Positions 53,219 to 60,773 of a stretch of DNA of 64,000 nt are shown here, one piece after another. The notes beneath the pieces are model-generated. The model was not told the DNA's origin and did no database searches. It worked only from the letters and a program-made list of their open reading frames with translations. The DNA comes from Streptosporangium violaceochromogenes (GTDB taxonomy: Bacteria > Actinomycetota > Actinomycetes > Streptosporangiales > Streptosporangiaceae). The position numbers and the translations under genes are program-made. Numbering within the stretch: position 1 is the stretch's first letter; every line of letters starts with the position of its first letter. The stretch spans positions 1-64,000 of the forward strand of contig NZ_BNBB01000007.1 in NCBI RefSeq assembly GCF_014654615.1, written 5' to 3'.

Positions 53219-54046
53219 TCACCTCGCTCCGGTCGAGAGGCCGAGAAGCTCCTCCAGCAACGCCCGGTAGTCACGCAGGTCGGTGCGGAGATCTTCGGTG
53301 TCCCGCCGTTCGGACCCCCTCCAGCGGTCCTGGAGGGCGGCCGTGCGGTTCTCCAGCGCGGTGAGCAGGGATCCGGTGACCTCCGCGACAAGGGAGTCGG
53401 CCCGCTCCACCGAGCCGCGGGGGTTGTCGACGAAGCCGGCCTGGACCTCCTGCCAGCGGCGCCGCGTCTCCTCCGCGTCCCGGTCGAACAGTCCCGGACC
53501 GTCATGTCCGGCGCCGTGCCCGCCCGTGGCCCGGCCGTCGTGATCGGCGGTCACCCGGCCGGCGGAGTCGACGCGGTCGGTGTGGCCCGCCGTCTCCCCG
53601 GGGCGCGGGCCTCCCATCGGAGCCGTCGCCGGGCCTCCCGCCGGGGCGCCCGTCGCCACCACCGGATCCAGGGGGGCCGCCGCGTCCCCGTGGCGTCTCG
53701 GATCGGCCGGTTTCGCGGACATCGGCAGGCTCGGCGAGCCGGGTGAGCCCGCCGGGGACCCCGCGTTCACCGTGTTCGCTGCGTTCACCGTGTTCGCTGC
53801 GTTCACCGTGTCCGCCGTGTCCGCCGGGTCGGCGGGGCCCGTGGGCTCCGCCGTGCTCCCGGGCCTTCCCGTAACCTCCGGGCCCGCCGTTTCGGTGGGT
53901 TCCGCCAGTCTCCCCGTTGTCGTCCGGCGGGCCCGATCCTCCCGGTGCGCCGGGTCGGGAACGCCGCCGGGCTCGCGGGGAGAACCCGCGACGGCCGCCT
54001 CCCCGTGCGTCAGGCGGTCTTCGTGCCGGCCACGTCGGTCGTTCAT
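53219..54046 (-). CDS. Low-complexity protein with C-terminal coiled domain
   Basis: A 275-residue hypothetical protein. The first 190 residues are Pro/Ala/Thr/Asp-rich and include a repeated NTVNAA hexapeptide from an 18-base tandem repeat. The last 85 residues (RRRWQEVQAGFVDNPRGSVE through DYRALLEELLGLSTG) match in spacing the C-terminal domain of the neighbour at 54053 (KWMEVQERFVDAPGFAVTEA and HYRALFEELL), so the two are paralogues. The function is unknown; a surface-exposed or stalk role for the linker is speculative. Confidence 0.6.
   Translation of the reverse strand: MNDRRGRHEDRLTHGEAAVAGSPREPGGVPDPAHREDRARRTTTGRLAEPTETAGPEVTGRPGSTAEPTGPADPADTADTVNAANTVNAANTVNAGSPAGSPGSPSLPMSAKPADPRRHGDAAAPLDPVVATGAPAGGPATAPMGGPRPGETAGHTDRVDSAGRVTADHDGRATGGHGAGHDGPGLFDRDAEETRRRWQEVQAGFVDNPRGSVERADSLVAEVTGSLLTALENRTAALQDRWRGSERRDTEDLRTDLRDYRALLEELLGLSTGAR
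53763..53816. repeat. 18-bp tandem repeat, three copies
   Basis: GCGTTCACCGTGTTCGCT occurs at 53763-53780 and 53781-53798, with a third copy differing at two bases at 53799-53816. On the coding (minus) strand it adds six residues per copy (NTVNAA), so copy number changes keep the frame. Confidence 0.85.
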
Positions 54047-54052
54047 ATCAGG

Positions 54053-54694
54053 TCACCGTCCTTGTGAGTCACGTCGTCCGGCCCGCTCCACGGTCGCCTC
54101 CTCGCGGGCCGGGCCGGGCCGCCGCGGGGAGGGGTCGTCGTCGTTCGTGACGGTCGTGCCGTCGGCGGCCGTGAGCAGCTCCTCGAACAGAGCGCGGTAG
54201 TGCACCATGGCCTGCCGGAGCTCCTCGGTGGACGCCTCCTTACGGGCAGCGCGCCTGCTGATCTCATGGGCCCGCCGGTAGTGGTCGAGGGTGCGTCCGT
54301 GGGCGACCGACAGGTCGGACAGGCGCTGCTCGAAGTCCTCGGTCGGGTAACCCCGCTCCGCCATCACGGAGGTCACCAGATGGTCGGCCTCGGTCACCGC
54401 GAAGCCCGGGGCGTCGACGAAACGCTCCTGGACCTCCATCCACTTCCTGGCGTACGTCTTGCGGGTCTTCGGATCGAGCGGGCGGATGTCGAGCGAGCTG
54501 AAACGCTCCTCACGGGCCAGGAGCTCCTGCTCGGCCTCCCGGCGGTTCTCCCGCTCCCGTACGGTGCGGTCGTACTCGGGACCGAATCTGTCGCGGAGCC
54601 GGTGCCGGCGCTGCCGTTGCACCACGGCATAGCCGCCTGCGATGACCGCCACCACCACGACCACGATGACGGTCACCCAGATCACGGTGGGCAT
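54053..54694 (-). CDS. Membrane-anchored protein with conserved helical domain
   Basis: A 213-residue protein. One N-terminal membrane helix (PTVIWVTVIVVVVVAVIAGG) is followed by a charged coiled stretch (RENRREAEQELLAREERFSS) and a helical domain (KWMEVQERFVDAPGFAVTEA to HYRALFEELLTAADG) shared with the next gene. This layout fits a common actinobacterial hypothetical membrane-protein family; its role is not known. The C-terminal 35 residues are polar and variable. It is the first gene of a three-gene minus-strand operon. Confidence 0.65.
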   Translation of the reverse strand: MPTVIWVTVIVVVVVAVIAGGYAVVQRQRRHRLRDRFGPEYDRTVRERENRREAEQELLAREERFSSLDIRPLDPKTRKTYARKWMEVQERFVDAPGFAVTEADHLVTSVMAERGYPTEDFEQRLSDLSVAHGRTLDHYRRAHEISRRAARKEASTEELRQAMVHYRALFEELLTAADGTTVTNDDDPSPRRPGPAREEATVERAGRRDSQGR

Positions 54695-55032
54695 GTCTGC
54701 CTCCGGTTGTCTAAGCGTTTGTCCCCGTGCGGCTGCCCCAGGACAACGCCTCGAAACCGGCCTCCCCGAGCTCCGTTCCCCGCCGGACGCGCCACCCCGT
54801 GGGCCGGGGCTTTCCGGGCACCTCCTTCAGGCCCGCTCCTTCAGCGCCGCGTACAGAGCCTGGACCGGGCTGTCACCGCGCCGGTCGTCGTCGATGGAAC
54901 CGTTCATCGACATATGCGCACGGGACCCGGGTTTCGGGGTCGGCGAAGGCGTACGAGCCGCATTCTCGATCGCTCCCGGAGGCCGTTCGGAACCTCCGGC
55001 CCGGGGAGTGAGGCGCTGTGAAGGGGGGCCGC
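54695..55032. other. Intergenic region without assigned content
   Basis: About 340 bases between the divergent-facing membrane operon and the convergent HTH gene. It should contain the promoter for 54053-54694 near 54700. I see no RNA gene, repeat or convincing ORF. Confidence 0.5.
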
Positions 55033-55464
55033 TCAGTCCCTCCCGGCCTCCAGGATTTCACGCGCCTCGGCCAGGAGCGCTCCGACCAGCGACCCGGCGG
55101 GAGGGGCCGGGATCTCCGTGAACCCCTCCTCGGGGTCGTAGGCGACGTCCAGGCCGCCGGACACCAGCCGCTCGGCCCAGCGCAGCGCCGTGTTGAGCTT
55201 CTCGGAGGGGATCGCGCGCCCCTGCGCGACCGACGACAGGTTGCGCAGGTTGGTCGCGGGGCCGGACTGGTTGTGCGCGCGCCTCAACTTCCACGGGATG
55301 GCCCGGGAATGGTCAAGCATCGGCCTGGAGAGCCCCGCCGCCCGCTTGGCCTGCAGGATCCCCGACTCGCTCACCCCGAACCGCGCGGCCAGTTCCGCGT
55401 TGGACCACCCCTGCCCGGCGAGCCGCCGCAGCTCCTCCTGATCGATCAGAGCCCTGCGCCCCAC
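55033..55464 (-). CDS. Helix-turn-helix DNA-binding protein
   Basis: A 143-residue protein. The N-terminal helix-turn-helix is LIDQEELRRLAGQGWSNAEL followed by AARFGVSESGILQAKRAAGL. The rest (RAIPWKLRRAHNQSGPATNL, then SEKLNTALRWAERLVSGGLD) resembles small regulators found in actinomycete phages and integrative elements. The target is unknown. It sits just upstream of a tRNA-Pro gene, a common integration site, but no integrase is visible. Confidence 0.6.
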   Translation of the reverse strand: MGRRALIDQEELRRLAGQGWSNAELAARFGVSESGILQAKRAAGLSRPMLDHSRAIPWKLRRAHNQSGPATNLRNLSSVAQGRAIPSEKLNTALRWAERLVSGGLDVAYDPEEGFTEIPAPPAGSLVGALLAEAREILEAGRD

Positions 55465-55577
55465 GTCCCCCCGCTTTCACATGATCACATATCCCCGGCG
55501 AACGCCTTGGCGTACGCATGTCCGTCCGATCTGCGCTAAGGTTATGACGTCCCGCCCGGAAGGGCGAAGGGACGGAA

Positions 55578-55654
<77 letters not shown>

Positions 55655-55671
55655 GGTTTTAGCTGGTCGGC

Positions 55672-55703
55672 AGGGGTTTCGGAGTCTCTCCGGAGCCCCT
55701 TTT
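55672..55703 (+). terminator. tRNA terminator
   Basis: AGGGG-ttt-CGGAG pairs with CTCCG-gag-CCCCT around a TCT loop, followed by TTTT. It ends the tRNA transcript. Confidence 0.75.
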
Positions 55704-55744
55704 CCGATCGGCCTGGCCCGGCCACAGGCCTCCTGCGCGCCGTT

Positions 55745-56150
55745 CACCGAGGTGACGACCCGGTCGTGCGCCTCGTCGGTGATCACCGGACCGATCTGGG
55801 AGGACGCCCGGTTGCCGGGGCCCACCACGATCGTCGAGGTTTCCTCGGCCAGCAGTTCGACCACATCGTCGCCGGCCGAACCGGCCGCGACCACCGCGGA
55901 GATCGCCATGCAGCGCTGCCCGCCGAGCCGTACGCCGCTGACGTGATCCGCCGCGCCGCTTCGGCCAAGCCGGCGTCGGGCAGCACCACGGCGTGGTTCC
56001 TCGCTCCGCCCAGCGCCTGGACCCGCTTGCCGGAGGACGCGGCGCGGTTGTGCACGTGGCGTGCGATGCCCCGGATCACTTCGCCGCGCGCGTCCTCGAT
56101 CGTCCTACCGTGCTCAACAGGACATAGGAGAACTCGGCCGAAGTCACCGT
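55745..56150 (-). pseudogene. Methylmalonate-semialdehyde dehydrogenase remnant (deletion plus frameshift)
   Basis: Minus-strand reading gives [18 protein letters not shown], as near residue 100 of MmsA-type dehydrogenases, joined directly to [20 protein letters not shown] and [13 protein letters not shown], as near residue 230 onward. About 120 residues are missing. After SAAYGSAG the frame breaks at about 55920 (one base lost at the catalytic-Cys motif GQRC) and resumes as [20 protein letters not shown] to [17 protein letters not shown]. The rest of the gene is gone. It starts at the stop of the cupin gene and may be a lost member of that catabolic operon. Confidence 0.8.
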
Positions 56151-56932
56151 TCGGCGTCTACGCTCGTGGCACCGAGGGGAATCTGGGGGCTGGTCAGTGG
56201 GCCGTGATGTTTGGACAGGCAGAGCGCCTCCCATCCGGTGACCACGCCGTGGATGACGCCCGGTTCCCAGCACAGATAGTCACCGGAGTGGTAGACGTGG
56301 TCCGGATCGGTCGCGCACCAGCCCCCGAGGATGAAGATCTCCTCCGTACTGTGATGGAACTCGAGGGCGGTTTTGGAGAAGCGTCGCGGCAGGACGAACA
56401 GGATGGTGTCCTTGCCGCTCTCCTCGACCTTGCGCAGCCTGATGCACTGCGTGGGCACCTCGAGATCGCCGTGGCTGCTGGTGTCGGTCACGCCTGCGAA
56501 CGCCTCCCGCACCGGGATCCAGTTCGCCTGGTCGAAGATGTCGACGGTCTCGGCGAGCGGCTTCGACGGCGTGGGGCGTTCGTCCGTCCGAACCTCGAAT
56601 GGGGAGTCGGCCCAGAAGATCAGCGTCGCACCTGCGTCGGATGAGATCGGGCCGAGCTCGGTTCCGGACGGGAGGAAGAGGTAGTGCCCGCGCCGGCACC
56701 GGCGTCCGGCGACGGTGAGGTCGCCGTCCCGTACCAGCAGTTCGAGGTCTGCGCTGTTCCAGTGCTCCGGCATGGTCCAGCCGGGCGGGACGTCGACGAC
56801 GAGCGTCTGCGCGCCGGTCGCCGGGTCGTCGTTGATGTGCCGGGTGAGGAGCCCGAAGGGCAGCCCCTTCTCACGCCACACCCGCCGCAGTACTTGATCG
56901 ATGACGACGCGCCTCTTACCTGCATGAGTCAC
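56144..56932 (-). CDS. Two-domain cupin protein
   Basis: A 262-residue bicupin. The first cupin covers about residues 45-115 ([37 protein letters not shown]). The second covers about 175-250 ([39 protein letters not shown]) with the HH...E...H metal-site pattern. It may be an isomerase, dioxygenase or sensor; the type resembles proteins beside hydantoin and amidohydrolase genes. It is divergent from the hydantoinase locus and has a GntR-like site (TTGTATGTAA) 30 bases upstream. Confidence 0.7.
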   Translation of the reverse strand: MTHAGKRRVVIDQVLRRVWREKGLPFGLLTRHINDDPATGAQTLVVDVPPGWTMPEHWNSADLELLVRDGDLTVAGRRCRRGHYLFLPSGTELGPISSDAGATLIFWADSPFEVRTDERPTPSKPLAETVDIFDQANWIPVREAFAGVTDTSSHGDLEVPTQCIRLRKVEESGKDTILFVLPRRFSKTALEFHHSTEEIFILGGWCATDPDHVYHSGDYLCWEPGVIHGVVTGWEALCLSKHHGPLTSPQIPLGATSVDAER

Positions 56933-56961
56933 TGCCGGACCTCCTTGCCCTGAAACCCGTC

Positions 56962-56971
56962 TTGTATGTAA
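56962..56971. promoter_or_regulatory. GntR-type operator-like site, cupin promoter
   Basis: TTGTATGTAA, one substitution from the symmetric TTGTATACAA found at 58952, lies 30 bases before the cupin start on its promoter side. Confidence 0.35.
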
Positions 56972-57033
56972 TCATCTGCCAGACGGAGGGGCTACCTCGT
57001 CCCAAAGGATGAGATCTCCCAGGTCGAAGACAT

Positions 57034-57057
57034 CTCGAAAAGTGACACCTTTTCAAG
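57034..57057. promoter_or_regulatory. Imperfect inverted repeat
   Basis: CTCGAAAAG and CTTTTCAAG (one mismatch) flank TGACAC. The AT-rich arms and position in the divergent promoter region suggest a regulator site. Confidence 0.4.
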
Positions 57058-57089
57058 TGGACGCAAAGTGCATACACTTCTGCGGTAGG

Positions 57090-57107
57090 AGGTGACCCAT
57101 GTCACCT
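57090..57107. promoter_or_regulatory. Perfect 7-bp inverted repeat
   Basis: AGGTGAC-CCAT-GTCACCT is a perfect inverted repeat of 18 bases. It doubles as a ribosome-site-like sequence for a small frame at 57099, but the symmetry suggests a protein-binding site. Confidence 0.4.
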
Positions 57108-57253
57108 GCCTGCCGTGCCGGTGGTCTGCTCGTCCACGTCTCACGACGTGAGACGGCGGCGCATCTGCCGGGTGCCACTCGAATCCGTCGAAATGGAGAT
57201 GATTCTTTTCCCGGGACTTACCGCTGCGGCCGTTCGCGCGACGGTCTGGACGC

Positions 57254-57337
57254 ATGAGCGCGGGAGCCGTGGTGCTCTTGACGACCGCGCTGATCCTCGC
57301 GGGTTGTGGCGACGGTGATACCGAAGAGACGCGGTGA
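57254..57337 (+). pseudogene. Truncated lipoprotein signal-peptide gene
   Basis: A 27-codon frame reads a signal peptide SAGAVVLLTTALILAGCGDG with the lipobox LAGC, then stops after DTEETR. It looks like the first 25 residues of a solute-binding lipoprotein whose body has been lost. The adjacent operon contains a complete binding lipoprotein (59043). Confidence 0.5.
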
Positions 57338-57446
57338 CATCGCAACAGAGCCGGATCAAGATGGAAACATTTTCAGAGGGAATTCCTGATATCGCATCGA
57401 ATTTTGATCGATGTCAACATGTGCCCGTGTTGGCCGCCGGATCCTC

Positions 57447-57456
57447 TCGTATACGA
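57447..57456. promoter_or_regulatory. GntR-type operator-like palindrome, hydantoinase promoter
   Basis: TCGTATACGA is a perfect 10-bp palindrome sharing the GTATAC centre with 58952-58961, 74 bases before the hydantoinase start. Confidence 0.35.
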
Positions 57457-57529
57457 ATTATTCACTGTCTGCAATTCGACTATTGATCGTCAGCGTGGCG
57501 CTGTTTCTCGTTTGCTCGGGCTGGAAGAG

Positions 57530-58909
57530 ATGTCGCGAAGATTCGTTCTCATGAGTGGTACCGTGGTCACGGAAGACGGTGCCCTGGTCGCTGATGTGCT
57601 CGTTGATTCCGGTCGAATCGAAAGCATTGGACGCATAAATCCCTCGCCGGACATCGAGAGGATCGATGTCCGAGGGAAAATCGTCATACCCGGCGGCGTC
57701 GACGTGCATACACATATGGATACGCCGTTCATGGGCGCCGTCACCTCCGACGACCATGCGTCGGCGAGCCGCGCCGCCGCCGTGGGCGGCACCACGACCT
57801 ACATCGACTACGCCTTCCAGCGGTCCGGCGAGCGCCTGCCGGAGGTCCTGGCGCAGTGGGCCCGGCGGGCCGGCGGCCGATCCGCGATCGACTTCAGCTT
57901 CCACCTGGCCGTGACGGCCCCCTACCCGGATCTCGTCCGCGACATGGCGCTCGTGGTCGCCGACGGCGTCACCAGTTTCAAGGTCTTCATGGCGTACAAG
58001 GGCCTGGCCATGCTCGACGACGGTCAGCTGTTCTCAATCCTCGGGGAGTCGAGCAGGCTGGGCGCGACGCTCTGCGTGCACGCCGAGAACGGTCACGTCA
58101 TCGACATTCTGGCCGAACGGCTCGTCCGGGCGGGCCGGACGGGCCCGCTGGCACACATGTTGTCCCGGCCACCCGACACCGAGGTGGAGGCGGTGCGGCG
58201 CGGAATCATGCTCGCGAACATGGCCGACGCACCACTCTATTTCGTGCACTTGTCGACCGCGGGCGCGACCGCCGCCGTGGCGGAGGCCAGGCGGGCGGGA
58301 CGTCCGATCTCGGGAGAGACCTGTACGCACTACCTTCTGCTCGACGAGGACCTTTACCACGCACCCGGGTTCGAGGCGGCGAAGTACGTCGTCAGTCCGC
58401 CTCTGCGCGGTCGCGAGCACCGGGAGGCGCTGTGGCAGGGCCTGCGAGAGGGCACCCTGGGTGTCGTCAGCTCGGATCACTGCCCGTTCTGCATGGACGG
58501 TCAGAAGAGCCTGGGCGCCGGTGACTTCAGACGGATCCCCAACGGGGCGCCGGGTATCGAGCACCGCGTTCCGATGCTCTACGGGCACGGCGTACGTCCG
58601 GGCCGGCTGAGTCTTGAGCGGTTTGTCGACGTGGTGTCGACCGAACCGGCCCGCCGATTCGGTCTCCACCCGAGAAAAGGCGTCATCCGACGTGGTTCCG
58701 ACGCTGATCTCGTCGTCCTCGACCCGGACTCGGCCTCGGTGGTGCTGGCGCACACGATGACGCAACGCTGCGACTACACCCCCTTCGAACGTTGGCACGT
58801 TCCCGGTCGCGTCGACCAGGTTTATCTGAGGGGCGAGCTGATCGCCCGGCGTGGGCGATTCGTCGGCCGTCAGGACGCCGGACGGTTCCTGGCCCGTCGC
58901 CCAGCGTGA
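57530..58909 (+). CDS. D-hydantoinase/dihydropyrimidinase-family amidohydrolase
   Basis: A 459-residue TIM-barrel amidohydrolase that opens cyclic ureides. The binuclear metal site is marked by VDVHTHMD (His60, His62), the carboxylated Lys in SFKVFMAYKG (Lys151), CVHAENG, VHLSTAGA and the Asp in SSDHCPF. ERWHVPGRVDQVYLRGELIA is the family C-terminal strand region. I start at ATG 57530 with GGAAGAG upstream; an earlier in-frame frame to 57404 gives an unconserved tail. It leads the operon hydantoinase, binding lipoprotein, hyuA, hyuB. Hydantoin, dihydropyrimidine or allantoin-like substrates are possible. Confidence 0.88.
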   Translation: MSRRFVLMSGTVVTEDGALVADVLVDSGRIESIGRINPSPDIERIDVRGKIVIPGGVDVHTHMDTPFMGAVTSDDHASASRAAAVGGTTTYIDYAFQRSGERLPEVLAQWARRAGGRSAIDFSFHLAVTAPYPDLVRDMALVVADGVTSFKVFMAYKGLAMLDDGQLFSILGESSRLGATLCVHAENGHVIDILAERLVRAGRTGPLAHMLSRPPDTEVEAVRRGIMLANMADAPLYFVHLSTAGATAAVAEARRAGRPISGETCTHYLLLDEDLYHAPGFEAAKYVVSPPLRGREHREALWQGLREGTLGVVSSDHCPFCMDGQKSLGAGDFRRIPNGAPGIEHRVPMLYGHGVRPGRLSLERFVDVVSTEPARRFGLHPRKGVIRRGSDADLVVLDPDSASVVLAHTMTQRCDYTPFERWHVPGRVDQVYLRGELIARRGRFVGRQDAGRFLARRPA

Positions 58910-58951
58910 GGCTTCGAGGATTTTCGTGCGGAGCTCTTGACAGACGTCTTA

Positions 58952-58961
58952 TTGTATACAA
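58952..58961. promoter_or_regulatory. GntR-type operator-like palindrome
   Basis: TTGTATACAA, a perfect 10-bp palindrome, lies in the 133-base gap before the binding-lipoprotein gene. The nearby TTGACA (58937) may be a -35 box. Confidence 0.4.
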
Positions 58962-59042
58962 CCATCTCTCAAAATAAACCAGTTTCACTGGGTTTGGCTG
59001 ACTTTGCAAGAAACCTTGCACACAATGTGGAGGTGTCGGCAC

Positions 59043-60656
59043 ATGGGAATGCGTTCCTTGCGGGTGCGGGCCGTGGCGGTACTCGCCATGGCGAGCCTGT
59101 GTCTCGCGGCCTGCGGCGGGAACGATGAGAAAGGGGCCGATGCCGGCGGTGGCCAGACACTGACCATCGCCGCGCCCGGGGTTGTCTCAAGCCTTGACTC
59201 CGAGCGCTACCAAGGCTTTATCTCCATCGACCTGCTACCGAACACCGCCGGAACGCTCGTGCGTTTCGAGAAACCCGCTGCCGGCGCGACGAAACTTCAG
59301 ACACCAGAGCAGATCGAGCCCGAACTCGCGGAGTCCTGGACCCTGAGCGAGGACCGCAAGCAGATGTCCTTCAAGCTCCGGGAGACCAAGAGCCAGTTCG
59401 GCAACGTCATCAGCTCCGAGGACGTCAAGTGGTCGATCGAGCGGATGATCAGCAGTAAGGGTGTGCCGATCGCCAAGATCCTCATGGGGATCGGCGGCTG
59501 GGACACATCGAACCCGATCACCGTCACCGACGACAAGACGTTCACGATCAACGTTGCCAAGCCGAACGCGGTGAGTGTGTCCATCCTGAGCACGTTCTTC
59601 ATGACGATCTACGACTCGGTGGAGGCCAAGAAGCACGCCACGCCGGACGACCCCTACGCGTACAAGTGGCTGGGGGAGAACACCGCCACCTTCGGGCCGT
59701 ACCAGGTGAAGTCGTTTGACCCGGGCAAGGAGGTTCGCCTCACCTTCAACAAGAACTACTTCCGTAACGCCCCAAAGGTGACGGAGGTGGTGGTGCGCGC
59801 TGTCGCCGACACGTCGAACCGCCTCCAGCTGGCTCAGAGCGGGCAGGTCGACATCGCCACCGCGATGAGCTTCGACCAGCTCTCCGCGCTGGAGAAGGAC
59901 GCGAACGTCCGGCTTGAGCGGGTGCTCTACCCGAACATCGACACGCTGGTGCCGAACCTCAAGGCGAAGCCCTTCGACGATCGCCGGGTCCGGCAGGCCA
60001 TCGCCCACGCCGTCGACAGGAAGGCGATCGTCGAGTCCGCGTACCAGGGCTTCGCGGCGGCGTCGACCGACTTCATCCATAACGACTTCGGCGCACCTGC
60101 GGTGGACCGGCCCCTCACCTATGATCCCGACCGGGCCAGGCGGTTGCTCGCTGAGGCCGGGCTGGCCAAGGGCTTCTCGATGGAACTCGCTTACAACGCG
60201 GCAAACGTGGGCGCGCACAGTGAACAGGTGGCCGTTCTGCTGCGGGCACAGCTCGCCAAGGTCGGCATCGACGTAAAACTGAACAACGTCGCCTCCGGTG
60301 CGGACTTCGACGCCGCCAAGCGCGAGGGCAAACTGCAGTCCTGGCTGGCCACCAGTACCCCGCTGGTTCCTGACCCCGCCTACTACCTGCAGGTCTTCTA
60401 CTCCACCGGTGGGCTCACCAACCTGCAGAAGTACAGTTCCCCGACCGTCGACGACATTTCCCGGAAGATCCTCGAAACCCAGCCGGGGGCCGGGCGGGAC
60501 GCGTTGGTGAAGCAGGTCAACGACTTCATGGTGGGTGACATGCCGGCCATTCCACTGGTCGACTCCCAGAAGTACTACGTGTTCAAGAAGAACGTGATCG
60601 GATTCGTCAGCCATTCCCAGGGCCACGTGAACTACTACGACATCACCAAGTCCTAG
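59043..60656 (+). CDS. ABC transporter substrate-binding lipoprotein, peptide (SBP family 5) type
   Basis: A 537-residue extracellular binding lipoprotein. The signal peptide RSLRVRAVAVLAMASLCLAA ends in a lipobox (CLAAC). The mature part has family-5 landmarks: EPELAESWTLSEDRKQMSFK, SSEDVKWSIERMISSKGVPI, KWLGENTATFGPYQVKSFDP, DDRRVRQAIAHAVDRKAIVE and RRLLAEAGLAKGFSMELAYN. Members bind oligopeptides, opines or other amides; the operon suggests a hydantoin, oxoproline or related amide. I start at ATG 59043 (GGAGGT nine bases upstream). No permease genes follow within the window. Confidence 0.9.
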   Translation: MGMRSLRVRAVAVLAMASLCLAACGGNDEKGADAGGGQTLTIAAPGVVSSLDSERYQGFISIDLLPNTAGTLVRFEKPAAGATKLQTPEQIEPELAESWTLSEDRKQMSFKLRETKSQFGNVISSEDVKWSIERMISSKGVPIAKILMGIGGWDTSNPITVTDDKTFTINVAKPNAVSVSILSTFFMTIYDSVEAKKHATPDDPYAYKWLGENTATFGPYQVKSFDPGKEVRLTFNKNYFRNAPKVTEVVVRAVADTSNRLQLAQSGQVDIATAMSFDQLSALEKDANVRLERVLYPNIDTLVPNLKAKPFDDRRVRQAIAHAVDRKAIVESAYQGFAAASTDFIHNDFGAPAVDRPLTYDPDRARRLLAEAGLAKGFSMELAYNAANVGAHSEQVAVLLRAQLAKVGIDVKLNNVASGADFDAAKREGKLQSWLATSTPLVPDPAYYLQVFYSTGGLTNLQKYSSPTVDDISRKILETQPGAGRDALVKQVNDFMVGDMPAIPLVDSQKYYVFKKNVIGFVSHSQGHVNYYDITKS

Positions 60657-60773
60657 CCCGCTCTCGCGCCCCGGCACTGATGTCCGGGGCGCCCGGCGGG
60701 CGGCCGTCCGTGACAGATCGCCGTCGAGCCGGTGACCGTCACCGGCGTATCCGAGAAAGCAGGATGTTCACTG

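Larger units (their letters stand above)
56933..57529. other. Divergent regulatory region of the hydantoin-type locus
   Basis: Nearly 600 bases between the cupin and hydantoinase genes, AT-richer than average in its right third. It holds four palindromes (56962-56971, 57034-57057, 57090-57107, 57447-57456), a hairpin (57137-57155, CGTCTCAC/GTGAGACG) and a truncated lipoprotein start (57254-57337). A 52-codon frame at 57099-57257 has a good ribosome site but no recognisable product. Confidence 0.55.

Noticed and set aside
57099..57257. 52-codon frame with ribosome site AGGAGGTGA
   Set aside because: The ribosome-like sequence is part of a perfect inverted repeat and the product resembles nothing; kept only as a note.
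58937..58960. TTGACA with TATACA as a promoter for the binding-lipoprotein gene
   Set aside because: Only 12 bases separate the hexamers; the palindrome there is better explained as an operator.
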